Below are positions 1-11,300 of a DNA stretch of 64,000 nt, one piece after another; within the stretch, counting starts at the first letter, position 1, and every line of letters starts with the position of its first letter. Under the pieces are notes generated by a model that made no database searches, was not told where the DNA came from, and was given only the letters and a program-made list of their open reading frames with translations. The translations under genes and the position numbers were made by a program. This DNA comes from Apodospora peruviana (lineage: Eukaryota; Ascomycota; Sordariomycetes; Sordariales; Lasiosphaeriaceae), in the NCBI GenBank assembly GCA_033439685.1, contig JAUEDM010000009.1, forward strand, positions 1,612,001 through 1,676,000, read 5' to 3'.

Positions 1-3000
1 GAGGCCTCGACAGCGGACCGATACCGACCCATTCGGAACTGAGGACAATGCTTCTGGGAGTGCTGTACTGGGTGGAGCGCAAGACAACAGCCCTCCAACC
101 ATGCCAACCCAGATTCAGCGCGGGGGCATGTTCGATACGCCAGTCAAGGGAAGCACCGGTGATTTTGGAATGTCGGGTCTCACCCTGGGGAACACTGGGT
201 TGGGAAACGGCCCAGCTAGCCCCTCCGAGACCAACCCATATCGGAGCCCTTTAGCAGACCGTGTTGACGATGGCCACGATGACAACGAGCCGAACCGACA
301 TGTGCACGGCGGGCCGGGATCCGAGCCATCTTCCAACTTCAACACGCTGTCCCGGACTTTCGGAGCCAACGCATTCGAAGGTAGCGACCGAAGCCAGACC
401 TCTAGTGTAGGCGCCAAGGGGTTCCCGACCGTCAACACCATGACCGGCTGGCCTGCTGGACCATCCTCGGCCACGCCGGATCGTGAGCGACAGTTCAATA
501 ATGCGTTTGGGGGCAGTATCTTCAGCCCTCTTGGTGATCTTCCCACGCCTGGACTTGGTGGTTTGGGTGGTGTCTTTGGCGCACCTAGTGCTTCTGGTCT
601 GGGCCGTGGTAGCAAGCTTGGCTCCCTCTTTCCTCCGGCCATGCAGGCCCAGATGCACGGACACGAGCAGGAGAGCCTCGGCGACTCGGTGCCGGACCTG
701 CGACAGAGCAATCCCTTGGGTGCCATTGGCCGTGGCGCAATAGGCACACAGTCCCGGGACACGGGTAGTCCGGTGAGAACCACGAGAGGTGCCTTCGAGG
801 ACGTCTTCCCTTCCGCATCACAGTTCACTACTGGCGAACAAGTGCAGTCCGGTTTGACTGCAACTACCGGCGCGCCGTTCTCGGCAACACAGACGTCGGG
901 GGACCCATCTGCGATGCGGACTATGGTTATGCCTGATAGGATGAGGTGGGTGTATTTAGATCCGCAGGGCACGATGCAGGGACCGTTTAGTGGACTGGAG
1001 ATGAACGATTGGTACAAGGCCAACTTCTTCACCCCCGATCTCCGTGTCAAGCGTTTGGAGGATCCCGATTTCGAGCCTCTTGGTCAGCTTATCCGTCGCA
1101 TCGGTAACTCGCGCGAGCCGTTCCTCGTCCCCCAGATGGGCGTCCCCCATGGCCCGCCTCCCCAGCCTGGAGGTCCATTCGCTATTGGCTCCACCTCCGA
1201 GGCCGTTCCTCCTCTCCAAAACGCCTTCCCTTCCTTTGGCCGGACTCTTACAGCCGCCCAGCAGAACGATCTCGAGCGCAGAAAGCAGGAAGAGCAGTTG
1301 TATCATGCGAGACAGCGGGAGCTTGCCCATCATCACCATCATCAGCCGTTCGGTAGGCTGCCGATACAGCCCGGATTGCCTGGCGCCCTCCATCATCACT
1401 CAAGCGCCCACAGCCTTCAGAGTCAGCCCAGCTTTGGCAGCATTACCTCTCCCATCGCCATGGCTCCGCAACCGCCTATTGGTGCCATCGGCCCAAACGC
1501 GGGGTTTTTTGATGCGTCTGTGAGCATGGCACCAGGTGCACCCCAATCTGCGGCGTTCGCTGGGGCTGAGACCTTCACTTCGGATCTGAACTTTGGTGAG
1601 CGGCAACTTCTGGCCAACATGCAAGCAACTGGTGGTCTCCAAGGAATCATGCCCGGTCAGCCCACCAGTGCTTCGGGAAACGACAATTCCGGGTTGCGGA
1701 GTCAACTGCCCGGAATCGATCAGTTGCAAAAGGACTCACAGGGATTCAGCACCAGAATCAAGGAATTCATGGACCTCCGCGCTCAACATGAGGCCGATGA
1801 AGCTGCCGCCGTAGCTGGTCTTTCCGATGTGAGGGACCGTGCCACACAGCGCGATGATCAGTTCCGTCCTCGCGCCTCGGAAGAGGTTGTTAGCGTCACC
1901 AAGGCTACCATCAGTGAATCGCCTACAGAGATCACTGTCACAAAGAAAGTGACCACGCAGTCGGCGCAGAGTCAGCATGAGTTATCTCTGACTGAGAGGG
2001 TCAGGAAGACCCAGGCTGATGCTGCTGCTGCCGCTGTCGCTGTGGCCGCCGCTGTCGCTAAGCCTGTCCGACAGCCGGCCTCTTCCGGTCTTCCCATGCC
2101 ATTCCCGCCGCCTCAGGAGTCGGCGACCCCACTTGCCGCTCCCACGGCCCAGCGCCCGGCATCCAATCTGCCTTCGCGCTATGATGAGCGCTCGGTGACT
2201 GGAACACCCGATACATCTTCCGATGGAGCAGCACTGGCCCCACCACCTACCGCACCGTGGGCTCCGCAACCGGGAACGGAGGCACAGAAGGGTCCAAGCT
2301 TGAAGGAGATTCAGGAGGCTGAAGCCAAGAAGGCGGCCAAAAAGGAGGAGGCCGCTGCAGCTTTACGTCGTGCCGCCCTTGAACAGGAGGCGGCGGCGCT
2401 AAGAGAGCGTGAGAAGGCAGCTGCAGCCGTCAATGTTGGCTTGCCGGCCACCAGCACGTGGGGAACCGGGTCCCCCGTCGGTGCCCCAACTGCGGGCAGC
2501 CCGTGGAAGCAGCCAGCTGCAGTTAAAGCTAGCGTGGGTGTGAGCTCCGCAAACGCCTCGTCGAAGAAGACGTTGGCCGACATCCAACGCGAGGAAGAGG
2601 CCCGCAAGCAGAAGGCCCAACAGGCTGCGATGCAGTCGGTCGTGAACGCGGGCGCTAGCATGGGTAAGCGATATGCGGATCTTGCTAGCAAAGGCTCCGC
2701 GCCTCCTGGTCTGGGCAATGCTATTCCGCTCGCTGCCGTTGCCGCGTCTGTTACTCAGCCGACGACAGGTGGCGGATGGTCCACGGTGGGTGCCGGTGGA
2801 AAGGTCAAAATCCCCACCGGCCCGGCTGCCCAGACTCGCATCTCTAGTGCAACCCTTGTCAAGACACCGGTGCCTGTGACCCAGAAGTTGGTCCAGAAGC
2901 AGGGCCCGGCTGGTTCTAAGGACGCCAAGGGCGTTGCCTTGGATGAGTTCAAGAAGTGGCTCCATAGGGAGCTGTCCCGCGGACTTGTTGGAGTTGATAA

Positions 3001-3368
3001 TGGTACGTTTTTATCCGTGGGCTTGACGACAACGAATTTACTGACTCAGTTTGTGTCTTTTAGTTGATCATTTCGCGAATATGCTTCTAGAAATGCCGCT
3101 TGATCCGCTTATTCTATCCGAGGCTGTGTATCTGCACTCTACGACCATGGATGGTCGCCACTTCGGCGAGGAGTTTGTCCGTCGCAAGAAGCAGGCGGAC
3201 AAGGGTATCGTTGAGAAGGAGTTGTCGGTCAATGAGAGCAAGAACAATGGCAATGGTGGTTGGAACGAGGTGGCCAAGAAGGGCGGCTCCACCAACACAC
3301 CCAAGGAGGACACCAGCGTTGCTGGGTTCAAGATTGTGCCTTCCAAGAAGACCAAGGGCAAGAAATAA
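1..3368 (+). CDS. GYF-domain adaptor protein, 5' end outside window
   Basis: The frame is open from base 2, so the start lies upstream. Exon A runs to 3002, an intron (GTACGT...TTTTAG) covers 3003-3063, and exon B ends in TAA at 3366-3368. The join restores one reading frame: EFKKWLHRELSRGLVGVDN continues into VDHFANMLLEMPLDP. A GYF domain lies at about 938-1130, with the diagnostic W-Y/GPF core (RWVYLDPQGTMQGPFSG) followed by a WY motif. GYF domains bind proline-rich PPG-phi peptides; fungal relatives (Smy2/Syh1 of yeast, Mpd2 of fission yeast) are linked to mRNA metabolism and vesicle traffic. The rest is low-complexity: a His-run near 1328-1345, Ala/Glu/Lys-rich likely coiled coil at 2290-2430, and a conserved C-terminal helical block spanning the intron. 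Family assignment is firm; the precise role is inferred. Confidence 0.9.
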
Positions 3369-4067
3369 GCTTGGTCCCGAGTGTGGGTTACTCTGTGAAC
3401 CTGGTCCTTTTGGTTTCTGTTGGGTCATTCTGTTTTGCAGCTGGCTTGCTTGGCTTTTGATTTGTGGGTTGGGTGATGGAAGCGTGTGTGATATGGAGAG
3501 GCAGTAAGGGGTATACTTGGCCGTGAGCTGGTGGGGGTTTTGTTTGAGGAGCGAGGAATGATGCATTGCGTGTCTTAAGAACGAGCGTCCAAAAATCATA
3601 CAGGCAAGCATACTGTATCCTATATAACTGTAGCACTACCACTCTTTTACCTTCGTTTCTATAGCAGCGCATTTGTGTTGTAAGTAGCGATCAAAGATGG
3701 CCAATTATTGTCACTCGAGAGTCTTGTTGATGTGAGAATCTGGTCTCCCAAGCTTACGTCAGCAGTTGTGTGCTGTGGATGTTCGCCCAAGAAAGCGCGT
3801 TTTGCCCCTCCCCCCACTTTTCTTTTTGTGCCAATTTGGTGGGGGAGAAGTTGGGTTTGTGCCTGAAGAAATTCTCGACTCTTTTTGGAAAGCTGTGTCA
3901 TACCCCTCCATCTCCATCAATGAATATAACATTTCATCCAACCCGCAAACCCATCGAACTTTCAACAACGATAATGGATGAGAAAGGAGAATATTAATTT
4001 TGACCAACTGAACTCTTTTTTTTCCTTACCGAACATCCTAGCCACCAGAACCAAAAATCGGCATATC

Positions 4068-7000
4068 ATGATGGGTTCATCTTCAGAGATGGACCATCTG
4101 CAGGAGATGCTCCGCGATGGCCGCTACATTGACATTTTGACTTTTTCTTCTTCCGATCTCGTCAAGGCTGTCACTGAAGAGTTCGTGGCTCACTTGTTTG
4201 AGGAGGAGGAGGAGTCACCCACCACTACTTCAGATTTACGGGTGGTACGAAAAGTTGTCGGACTAGCAGCCTTCAACGCGTTTCTGCAGACCAACGTGAC
4301 GGGACCGGTCCTGGACGACGCGCGCAAGTTTGAGAAACTGCTTGGTGGGATTGCTGCTGCTGAAAGCAGCAGCAGCGGTGCAGGTCTGAAAAAGCTGAGA
4401 AGGGCGTGTTTCCGGTCTCTCGACGTCGACGGGGTCAGCGTGTATCCATACATTCCGAATATCGAGCTTTTCTGTCTGGCCAGATTCGTGTTTACTTATC
4501 CCAAAGAAGAGGGCGGAGTTGAGAGAGTTTCAGAGAGAGGGGAACAGATGGATGAGGATGATGTGTCGTGGAACTGGCTCGCTCTGCGCGTGCACGTGTG
4601 GCACTACAAGCTGCTGACGCAGCCGAGCCTGGGTCCTGGGTCGATTTTCGTCAAGAGCGCGCAGTGGAGCGATGTTCCGACCCTCGAGCAGGTTATCGAG
4701 ACCAAGCTGGAAGAGGTGGTGAAGGAAGTTCAGTCTGGTGGTGGGACTGGTGAGGTGCAGTTCCTGGTTGAGATGGCGAATGTGCGTATCATGTTGGGTC
4801 AGGACGTCAAGGCCAGAGAGGCGCTGCGCCAGGCCACCGACAAGAGCGGGTTCGTCTATGCGCTCTCGGGCGCGATGGCCAAGCGGACGAAGTGGCAGGA
4901 GAAGAGCACTTCTCAGCTGGTTGTGTTGGCCAGGAGTGCGGAGGCCACCGGAAGTGGTGAGAATGGTGGTGTGAAGCCCGAGGCGCTGAAGCTGAACGAT
5001 GATACCCTCCTGGAGAGTCTCGAGTTCACCACTGAAAAGAAGGATGACAATAAGGTGGATGACAACAGCATCCTTCCGGCCGCGCTGAGAGATGTTTCGC
5101 CCGACGAGCAGCCGCAGCTCTCGGCGCTGGACCAGATCATCCTACTCAGCGAGGCGACGCTCAAGGACGCGTTTTCGCCCGCCGATAGCCTGACGTCCGA
5201 GGAGATTCTCCCGTTCGCGGTCAGGGTCATTTCGGACACGTCGACGAACTGGCAGATCTATACGCAGGCGCTGATTGTCCGGTCGAGGATCGAAGTTCAT
5301 CGGAGCAGGACTGTTGAGAGAGGCGTATTGCAGATGCAGGCTGTGGTGGACCAAGTTATTGTCGACACGACAAAGACGGAGGAGGTTGAGACTACGGAGG
5401 AAAAGGAGGTGGTTGATGAGATGAGCACGGTTCCAGAGATTCGGTTTACCGAGGATGGAGACGAGCATAATGACAAGAAATCTGTTGAGAATAAGCCGAC
5501 GTCGTTCTTTCCCGCCACCAAACCGAGCGAGACCGCTCCGGCGCAGGTACGCCTTCGGTATATCCATGTGCTCAATTCGCCTCCGAGATGGCATCTGGAG
5601 TCCGAGCTGGCGTACTCCTGGGCCGGTGTCGGGTCATTGGTATCGGCGTTGGAGATCTTCAAGCGGTTGCGTCTTTGGGCCGAAGTTGCGTTGTGCCTGG
5701 CTGCCAATGCACGGACCGAGGACGAAGACGGTCGTGGCAGTGGTGGAGAAGCGAAGGCGAAGGCTGTCTTGCGATGGAGGCTGTTCCAGCGGACGGGGTC
5801 GTCAACCGAGCTCACTGCGGTAGACGAGGTGGATGAGGACGACGTCGATATCTCGGATCTCAAGGAAGCCGATTTCCAGGGACCAGAACGCAGCCCGCCG
5901 CCACCCAACGCGCCTCGTCTGTTCTGCATCCTAGGCGACATCGAGAACGATCCCGTCCTGTACGAGCGCGCATGGGAAATTTCAAACCACCGGTTCTCCA
6001 GAGCCCAGAGATCTCTGGGCGAGTACTACCTGCAGCAGAAAGATGCGGAGCGAGCGCGGGAGGCATACGAGAAGGCCGTCAAGGTAAACCGGTTGAGCTC
6101 TGAGATGTGGAGTCGGTTGGGCGATATCAACCTCCGTCTTGGCAGATTCTCGGACGCTGCCGAAGCGTTCGGGAGAGCCATTGCCGCTGCCGACAACATC
6201 GTGGGTGGCGACGACGCCAGGACGTGGAGTAACCTGGGAAGCGCGCTGTACAGCCTCTACGTAGAGAGGGTCAAGGAATTGAAGAAGGAAAGGGAGGAGC
6301 AGAAGCATCAGACGGAGGCGGACGTGGTTGAGAAAGTTGATGATGAAGAGTCAGATGAGCTGACGCAAAGGACGACAACACCGCCGAAACGCGACCCAGC
6401 AGCGCTTCTATCACAGGCTCTCGCGGCATACAAGCGCGGTGCGTCTATCGCGCACGAGAACTGGCGCATCTGGGATAACGTTCTCACGCTCGCCTCGCGA
6501 TTACGACCCCCGGCGGTGCCAGAGCTTCTCCTAGCGCTGCGGAACATCATCAAGATCCGCAAGACGGAAGAAGCGATTGACATTGACGTTCTCCGGCTCC
6601 TCTTGAACGAAACGGTTCTCTCCAAACCGAACAAATCTAAGAACGGTGTTTACGAGCCACCGCGCGGGTCTCACGAGCGGGCGGTCTGCGATATCCTCGA
6701 GACGGAGGTCGTGCCGCTGATCACGACCCGCTCGGAGCTCTGGGAGATCATCACGCGCGAACGGGTCTGGAGACGTGACTACCCGGGGGCTATTGATTCC
6801 TCTGAGAGGGCATGGCGGGCGGCGGTTGGCACCGCCGGGACTGGGCTGCTCCCGTCTGCTGCCAAGACGACTGATTGGTTGGAGGACAAGGAGGCGTGGC
6901 AGACTGTGGTCGAGCGGACGGACGACCTGGTCGCTGCGTTGGAGAACTACGGGGAGGAGGTGCCTGAGATCGGGGCCAAGTGGAAGAGTAAGGCAAGGTC

Positions 7001-7094
7001 GGCGGTCAGGAGCGTGCTGGGGAAGGCGAAGGAGAGCTGGGAGGGGAGTGAGGAGTGGGAGAGGTTGCAGGGTTCGTTGGAGGGATTGAGATAG
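4068..7094 (+). CDS. emw1: Emw1/TTC27-type TPR protein
   Basis: Single exon, about 1008 aa from the ATGATG at 4068; an in-frame ATG at 3978 exists, but the extra 30 residues look like leader sequence. The C-terminal half holds consecutive tetratricopeptide repeats: a unit reading SLGEYYLQQKDAERAREAYEKA is followed by WSRLGDINLRLGRFSDAAEAFGRAI-like and ARTWSNLGSALYSLY-like units, between about 5990 and 6260. Downstream comes the family's IWDNVLTLASRL block near 6465. This arrangement is that of yeast Emw1 (essential, needed for cell-wall maintenance) and animal TTC27. An acidic linker (about 5360-5470) and a Lys/Glu-rich linker (about 6270-6360) separate the structured parts. The 5' leader ends only about 700 bp after the GYF gene. 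The gene symbol is by family resemblance, not by alignment. Confidence 0.85.
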   Translation: MMGSSSEMDHLQEMLRDGRYIDILTFSSSDLVKAVTEEFVAHLFEEEEESPTTTSDLRVVRKVVGLAAFNAFLQTNVTGPVLDDARKFEKLLGGIAAAESSSSGAGLKKLRRACFRSLDVDGVSVYPYIPNIELFCLARFVFTYPKEEGGVERVSERGEQMDEDDVSWNWLALRVHVWHYKLLTQPSLGPGSIFVKSAQWSDVPTLEQVIETKLEEVVKEVQSGGGTGEVQFLVEMANVRIMLGQDVKAREALRQATDKSGFVYALSGAMAKRTKWQEKSTSQLVVLARSAEATGSGENGGVKPEALKLNDDTLLESLEFTTEKKDDNKVDDNSILPAALRDVSPDEQPQLSALDQIILLSEATLKDAFSPADSLTSEEILPFAVRVISDTSTNWQIYTQALIVRSRIEVHRSRTVERGVLQMQAVVDQVIVDTTKTEEVETTEEKEVVDEMSTVPEIRFTEDGDEHNDKKSVENKPTSFFPATKPSETAPAQVRLRYIHVLNSPPRWHLESELAYSWAGVGSLVSALEIFKRLRLWAEVALCLAANARTEDEDGRGSGGEAKAKAVLRWRLFQRTGSSTELTAVDEVDEDDVDISDLKEADFQGPERSPPPPNAPRLFCILGDIENDPVLYERAWEISNHRFSRAQRSLGEYYLQQKDAERAREAYEKAVKVNRLSSEMWSRLGDINLRLGRFSDAAEAFGRAIAAADNIVGGDDARTWSNLGSALYSLYVERVKELKKEREEQKHQTEADVVEKVDDEESDELTQRTTTPPKRDPAALLSQALAAYKRGASIAHENWRIWDNVLTLASRLRPPAVPELLLALRNIIKIRKTEEAIDIDVLRLLLNETVLSKPNKSKNGVYEPPRGSHERAVCDILETEVVPLITTRSELWEIITRERVWRRDYPGAIDSSERAWRAAVGTAGTGLLPSAAKTTDWLEDKEAWQTVVERTDDLVAALENYGEEVPEIGAKWKSKARSAVRSVLGKAKESWEGSEEWERLQGSLEGLR

Positions 7095-8078
7095 TGCTTC
7101 GCTGGACTACGTAGGAAAATGAGTTCGGTTCTGGTGGTCTGTTTGTTGGTTAAGTCTACATTTAGAAGGATATCAATGGAGTCTAGTAAATTCGTTTGTT
7201 TGATTCGGGATCTCTTTGTAAAACTCATGTGTTGTTTCAAGACCTCTATCATAAGCCGGATATCTTGATACTGGCCTTCACGTCCCTATATGAGCGATCT
7301 AGGAACACAAAAGTAACTACCTGCAGACCTGGCCGTCCCCGAGATCAAGAAAGGTACCTTCGTGTTCTTATGAGTTCTTGACCAAGTCTGTCATTCTTCG
7401 TCCTTGGAGATTCGGTGCTACAGAAGCGACGTGTTTCCTGAGCCGTGAAGACTCACTGTTATGTTACCCAGTTACTATTCCGTATATTGATAGAGAGATG
7501 TTGTAAATGACATGGTCATTTCAGCAAATCCGACCACACTTCGGAGCTAGCATAGAGATACTGTGTACCGTCCACATGTACCATCCTAACAAAGCCTTTG
7601 CCTGAAAATTTCACAGCAAACACGAACGCCATCCTAATAACCGAAGCAGAGAAATCACTGTAGCTCACCAACGTCGTTCATAACCCCCCTCCTACGGTTA
7701 CCTCGCCCCCGACTCATGACTACTTACTATAACCAGTCAGTGCTACATGGACCGACATAGTCCGCACCATATCTGGACCAACTGACATAGTGACACCACC
7801 ACTAATGTCAGTAATCAAAATTTCTACGGAGTTACCGAACGGTTCTTTGCTTTCGCCCCGGCTGTCCCGATGATTGCGGCTACCTGCATCAACCCAAACC
7901 CAACTTTCCTGCCTGCGATGCTGTGTTGCGGTTAACATTATGCCGCGGATGCAACCTAAAGAAGTACTGCATCTACCCCATCCCATGAAGTCTGTGGGGG
8001 TGTAAAAGCAGTACCACTATACTAATCACCTAGTATCAATCGGCGACGTCTGCCTACCTTACCTACCTTAGGTGCTAT

Positions 8079-8090
8079 CTAGGTACCTAG
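8079..8090. promoter_or_regulatory. Palindromic CTAGGTACCTAG motif
   Basis: A perfect 12-bp palindrome sits in a cluster of TACCT/AGGTA words (8050-8098). Related palindromes occur at 17771-17784 (GGTACCTAGGTACC), 27465-27474 and 47625-47634. All four are in non-coding DNA. Function is unknown; the repetition between genes is what is observed. Confidence 0.35.
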
Positions 8091-8341
8091 GTAGTCTAGA
8101 ATATTCCCGCGCGCGTCGGACATCATGTACCTCGTTGTCACGAACATGATGTCGTGTACCCCAGACGACGTAGCGTGCGTGCGTAACGTATACAGTATAT
8201 CAAGCACGTTGTAGGTAAAAGAAGCACAACACAGACCTGCTGTTGTGGTCGGTATACTACTCACTTAACCTATCATCTCATGTTAGAATACCTACTGAGT
8301 AAAGTGGGTGTGTAGCACCTTACTTTACCCGACACACAAGT

Positions 8342-8364
8342 CACACACACACACACACACACAC
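8342..8364. repeat. (CA)n microsatellite
   Basis: An uninterrupted CA dinucleotide run of 23 nt in the gene-free stretch. Confidence 0.95.
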
Positions 8365-11300
8365 CTGGGGAGCCTAACGTAAGTCGTACTTAGGGATTAA
8401 TGCTTAGTGCTAGTACCATGTGGTTGCTGTTTGTGGAATTCGGTGAAGAGAACGGCGATTCATTTACCTTACCTGCCGGCGTGTCCGTCCGTCCGGCAGC
8501 GGTGACCGCCCGGTTAAACTTGCCAGCTAGGAAATCTGAAGTTGGTATTGAGTAGAGTTTGGGAGTCTGTAGGCGATTATTCTTTGAGTAGACAGGTAAT
8601 AGTGATGTCAGACTTTTGGCATGGATTGTATGACTGAGCGATTTTCTGACTGTTGTCGATTTCAGGGGCTATTAGTTGATTGTTTACTTTGTCATTATCT
8701 TTCTGTAGTAATCTGCCGTACTTCGCAGGCTGAATTGAGGCTTGTTGGATCCAGCCACTTCTTTATAAGACGAAAGATATGTTGATTTGTTGCGTCTTTT
8801 CTTGTATCGTGAACCACCTAGCGTTTGTCGTTTTCATCATCTTTGACTGACAACCATGTGAAATGGTATCCCATGGATTGATAAACGCTAAAGTATCAAA
8901 ATGTCAAATAGTTAAAGCTCACTACTTGCCACGTTAACCCCTCGTCTGTCATTGTTAAACAAAGAAAGGGGTTCATTCAGGGGTTGCGGGGAGACATGAT
9001 CCACAAAGTCAATAACAACCCCCCCTCCCCCACGACATTGCAACGGGTCTTCCCGAGCCGACGATCACTCAACTCTCAGGAGTCATTAAGTCTCGTTCTC
9101 AAAGGTGTCAGACCGTTCTCACTCCTCGTTCCAGACATTGACACGTTTGTTGTCTTCCCGAATCACAATATCGCACTGGTTATTCTGTGTTCGTATCGAT
9201 GCTGCTCGAGATTGTGCCGCATCACTGCCGTGGTGCTCTACCTGCTGACAGCTGGCACAACCGGTGGTTGCAAAAAAGATCTTATTCTCTCTATGCAGAG
9301 CAGCCAGTCCTGGGAAACCCCCCGTCTCTTCCACCACTCGGATGACTGATCACCACCCGGGCGGGCTGGCGGAACAGCTCCGGCCCCCAATCATCATCCT
9401 GCTCGGGGTGGAAGAAAGCATGAGGGGTAGGCATGTGTACGCGCGCGTGTGTGTATGGAATTTGTGCATTCCAGAAGTGTCTCTATCAACTGCCGTAAGC
9501 TGGCACACCGCTATGCTGTGTATGGGCCGGCGGGCAGTGGGGATGTGCAAAAGAGGAAGCACGTGGAAGATCCAGCTTCCTAGTGTTAGGCCAAGTGCTC
9601 AACCCCAGACCTTGTGAGATACTCTCGCGGTGTCTACACCATTCCTCATGAGTTGCCAAGAGACCTTCGTATGGGTGGTCGTTCTGAATATACGACAGCG
9701 TCCTATTCTGACAGCCAGCCAGCGAGGAGTGGTCGACCGACAGCACTGCGGCCCGAGCTCTGCATTCCTAGAAAAAGAGCATGATTATCACCTGACAGCG
9801 CGCACCCCGAGGGCCCAGACCCTGCTGCTGGGCAGCTGTGATCTTCCCGATAAGGAGGTAGGCTGCTGATCGGTTAGCTCGTGATGCCTTCCCACTGGAC
9901 GAGTTGGCTTACGCATAGGTACTACCTCAGAATCCAGGATGATGGGTACGAGTACCCGTGTCCTGCCCGAGATAGCCGGCAGTCCGGCCGACGACGCGAC
10001 GGGCAGATCACTCGCTTCACATGACTGATCGCCAACATGGGGCCCAGCCTCCTCCCCTTCATCACAGTGAACCTATCGACCGCTACTGCATTGAGCCTTC
10101 CCGCATCCATACGATCCCGCCCCTCCCCGCCGATGGCAGGTAGGATGCTAAGACAAGAGCAAGTCAGTGCAGCACTTTCCAGGCCCCCCTCGGACGGACC
10201 GTTGTCTTGTCTCAAAGCTCGTCATCTAGGAGGGGGGAGAATTCTCCGAAAGCCCTTCATGGCAATATTGGTTATGCTCTCTCCCTTGCTTTGAAGCGGT
10301 ATGATGCCCTCATCGGTTAGCAAGAGTAAGACTCAGTGTCGCAGGGGGGTCAGAGCGTTTCCTGTTAGAGGGAGCAGAGAGCAAAAGAGAGACGACCGTC
10401 CCGATCCTGCGCCCAGATGGCAAGAAAAACCGTCTAATGATATGCGACGATCACGATCACGGTGCAGGTGCAGGTGCAGAATGCATACGCTACATGCGGC
10501 CTCCTTGCCTGACAGGGCGAAACTTCACTGGGCTGGTGGGTGAGCTCAAATTCAATAGGTGGTTGACCACCTTCCCAGAGGGGATTTGATACGGGGGGAA
10601 AATGAAGCCGACGACAGAAAGAATGAAATAAGGGTATGATCACACTCACCATCTTTACCCCGGTGTAAACCTTCGCTCGGTGTTGGATTGCGTATTGATC
10701 CGTACGTGCAAGTGTAAAATGTTGTTGGGTTGGACCGACACGACACCGCCTACCGACACAAAAGCGGTACGGATCTGCATCATCAAAGATCGCCAAGCCT
10801 GTAAGCCAATTGCGACTTGCCCCAACAGCGTTTGGTGTCGGGCTTTCTCTCGATCGCGAAAGGCGCCGAATGGGGTCTGGTCGCCGTACACGCCTTACTG
10901 AATTTTGTCGAATGCCAAAATGCAAATAACTGAATGCGGTTGACACCTTATATTTCTTCATTTGCCCTGCACACTAGCTTATTTTTTTACAACCTTGTTG
11001 AGCTGAAAAGCTCATGCAACTTAATTTTTTCAGCAGCATTTGACAACCCTAGCGAAAAGGCTTGCAGCAGTCCCACCTCGCTGGCAAGGGATGACGAAGA
11101 AATAACACAAAATAAGGGGTTAAAAGAAACATCGAAAGCGCATCTTTGTTTCTTCTTTTTCTTCTTTTTTCCCCGGTTGCTTTTGCAACTTTTGTCCACC
11201 AGTGATGGACCCCTGGTGGCCGTGTTAGAGTTCCCATCCCACGTTGCTGCTAACCCGATTGAGCCGCATTTTACAAGGGTAGCGTCGATTTTCCGTGAAT

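Noticed and set aside
115..1050. 311-codon minus-strand frame opposite the GYF gene
   Set aside because: The sense strand encodes the GYF domain and continues in frame; the antisense translation is Pro/Ser/Arg-rich and unrecognisable.
9579..9615. Short tRNA-like stretch (CTAGTGTTAGGCCAAGTGCTC)
   Set aside because: No complete cloverleaf could be drawn on either strand.
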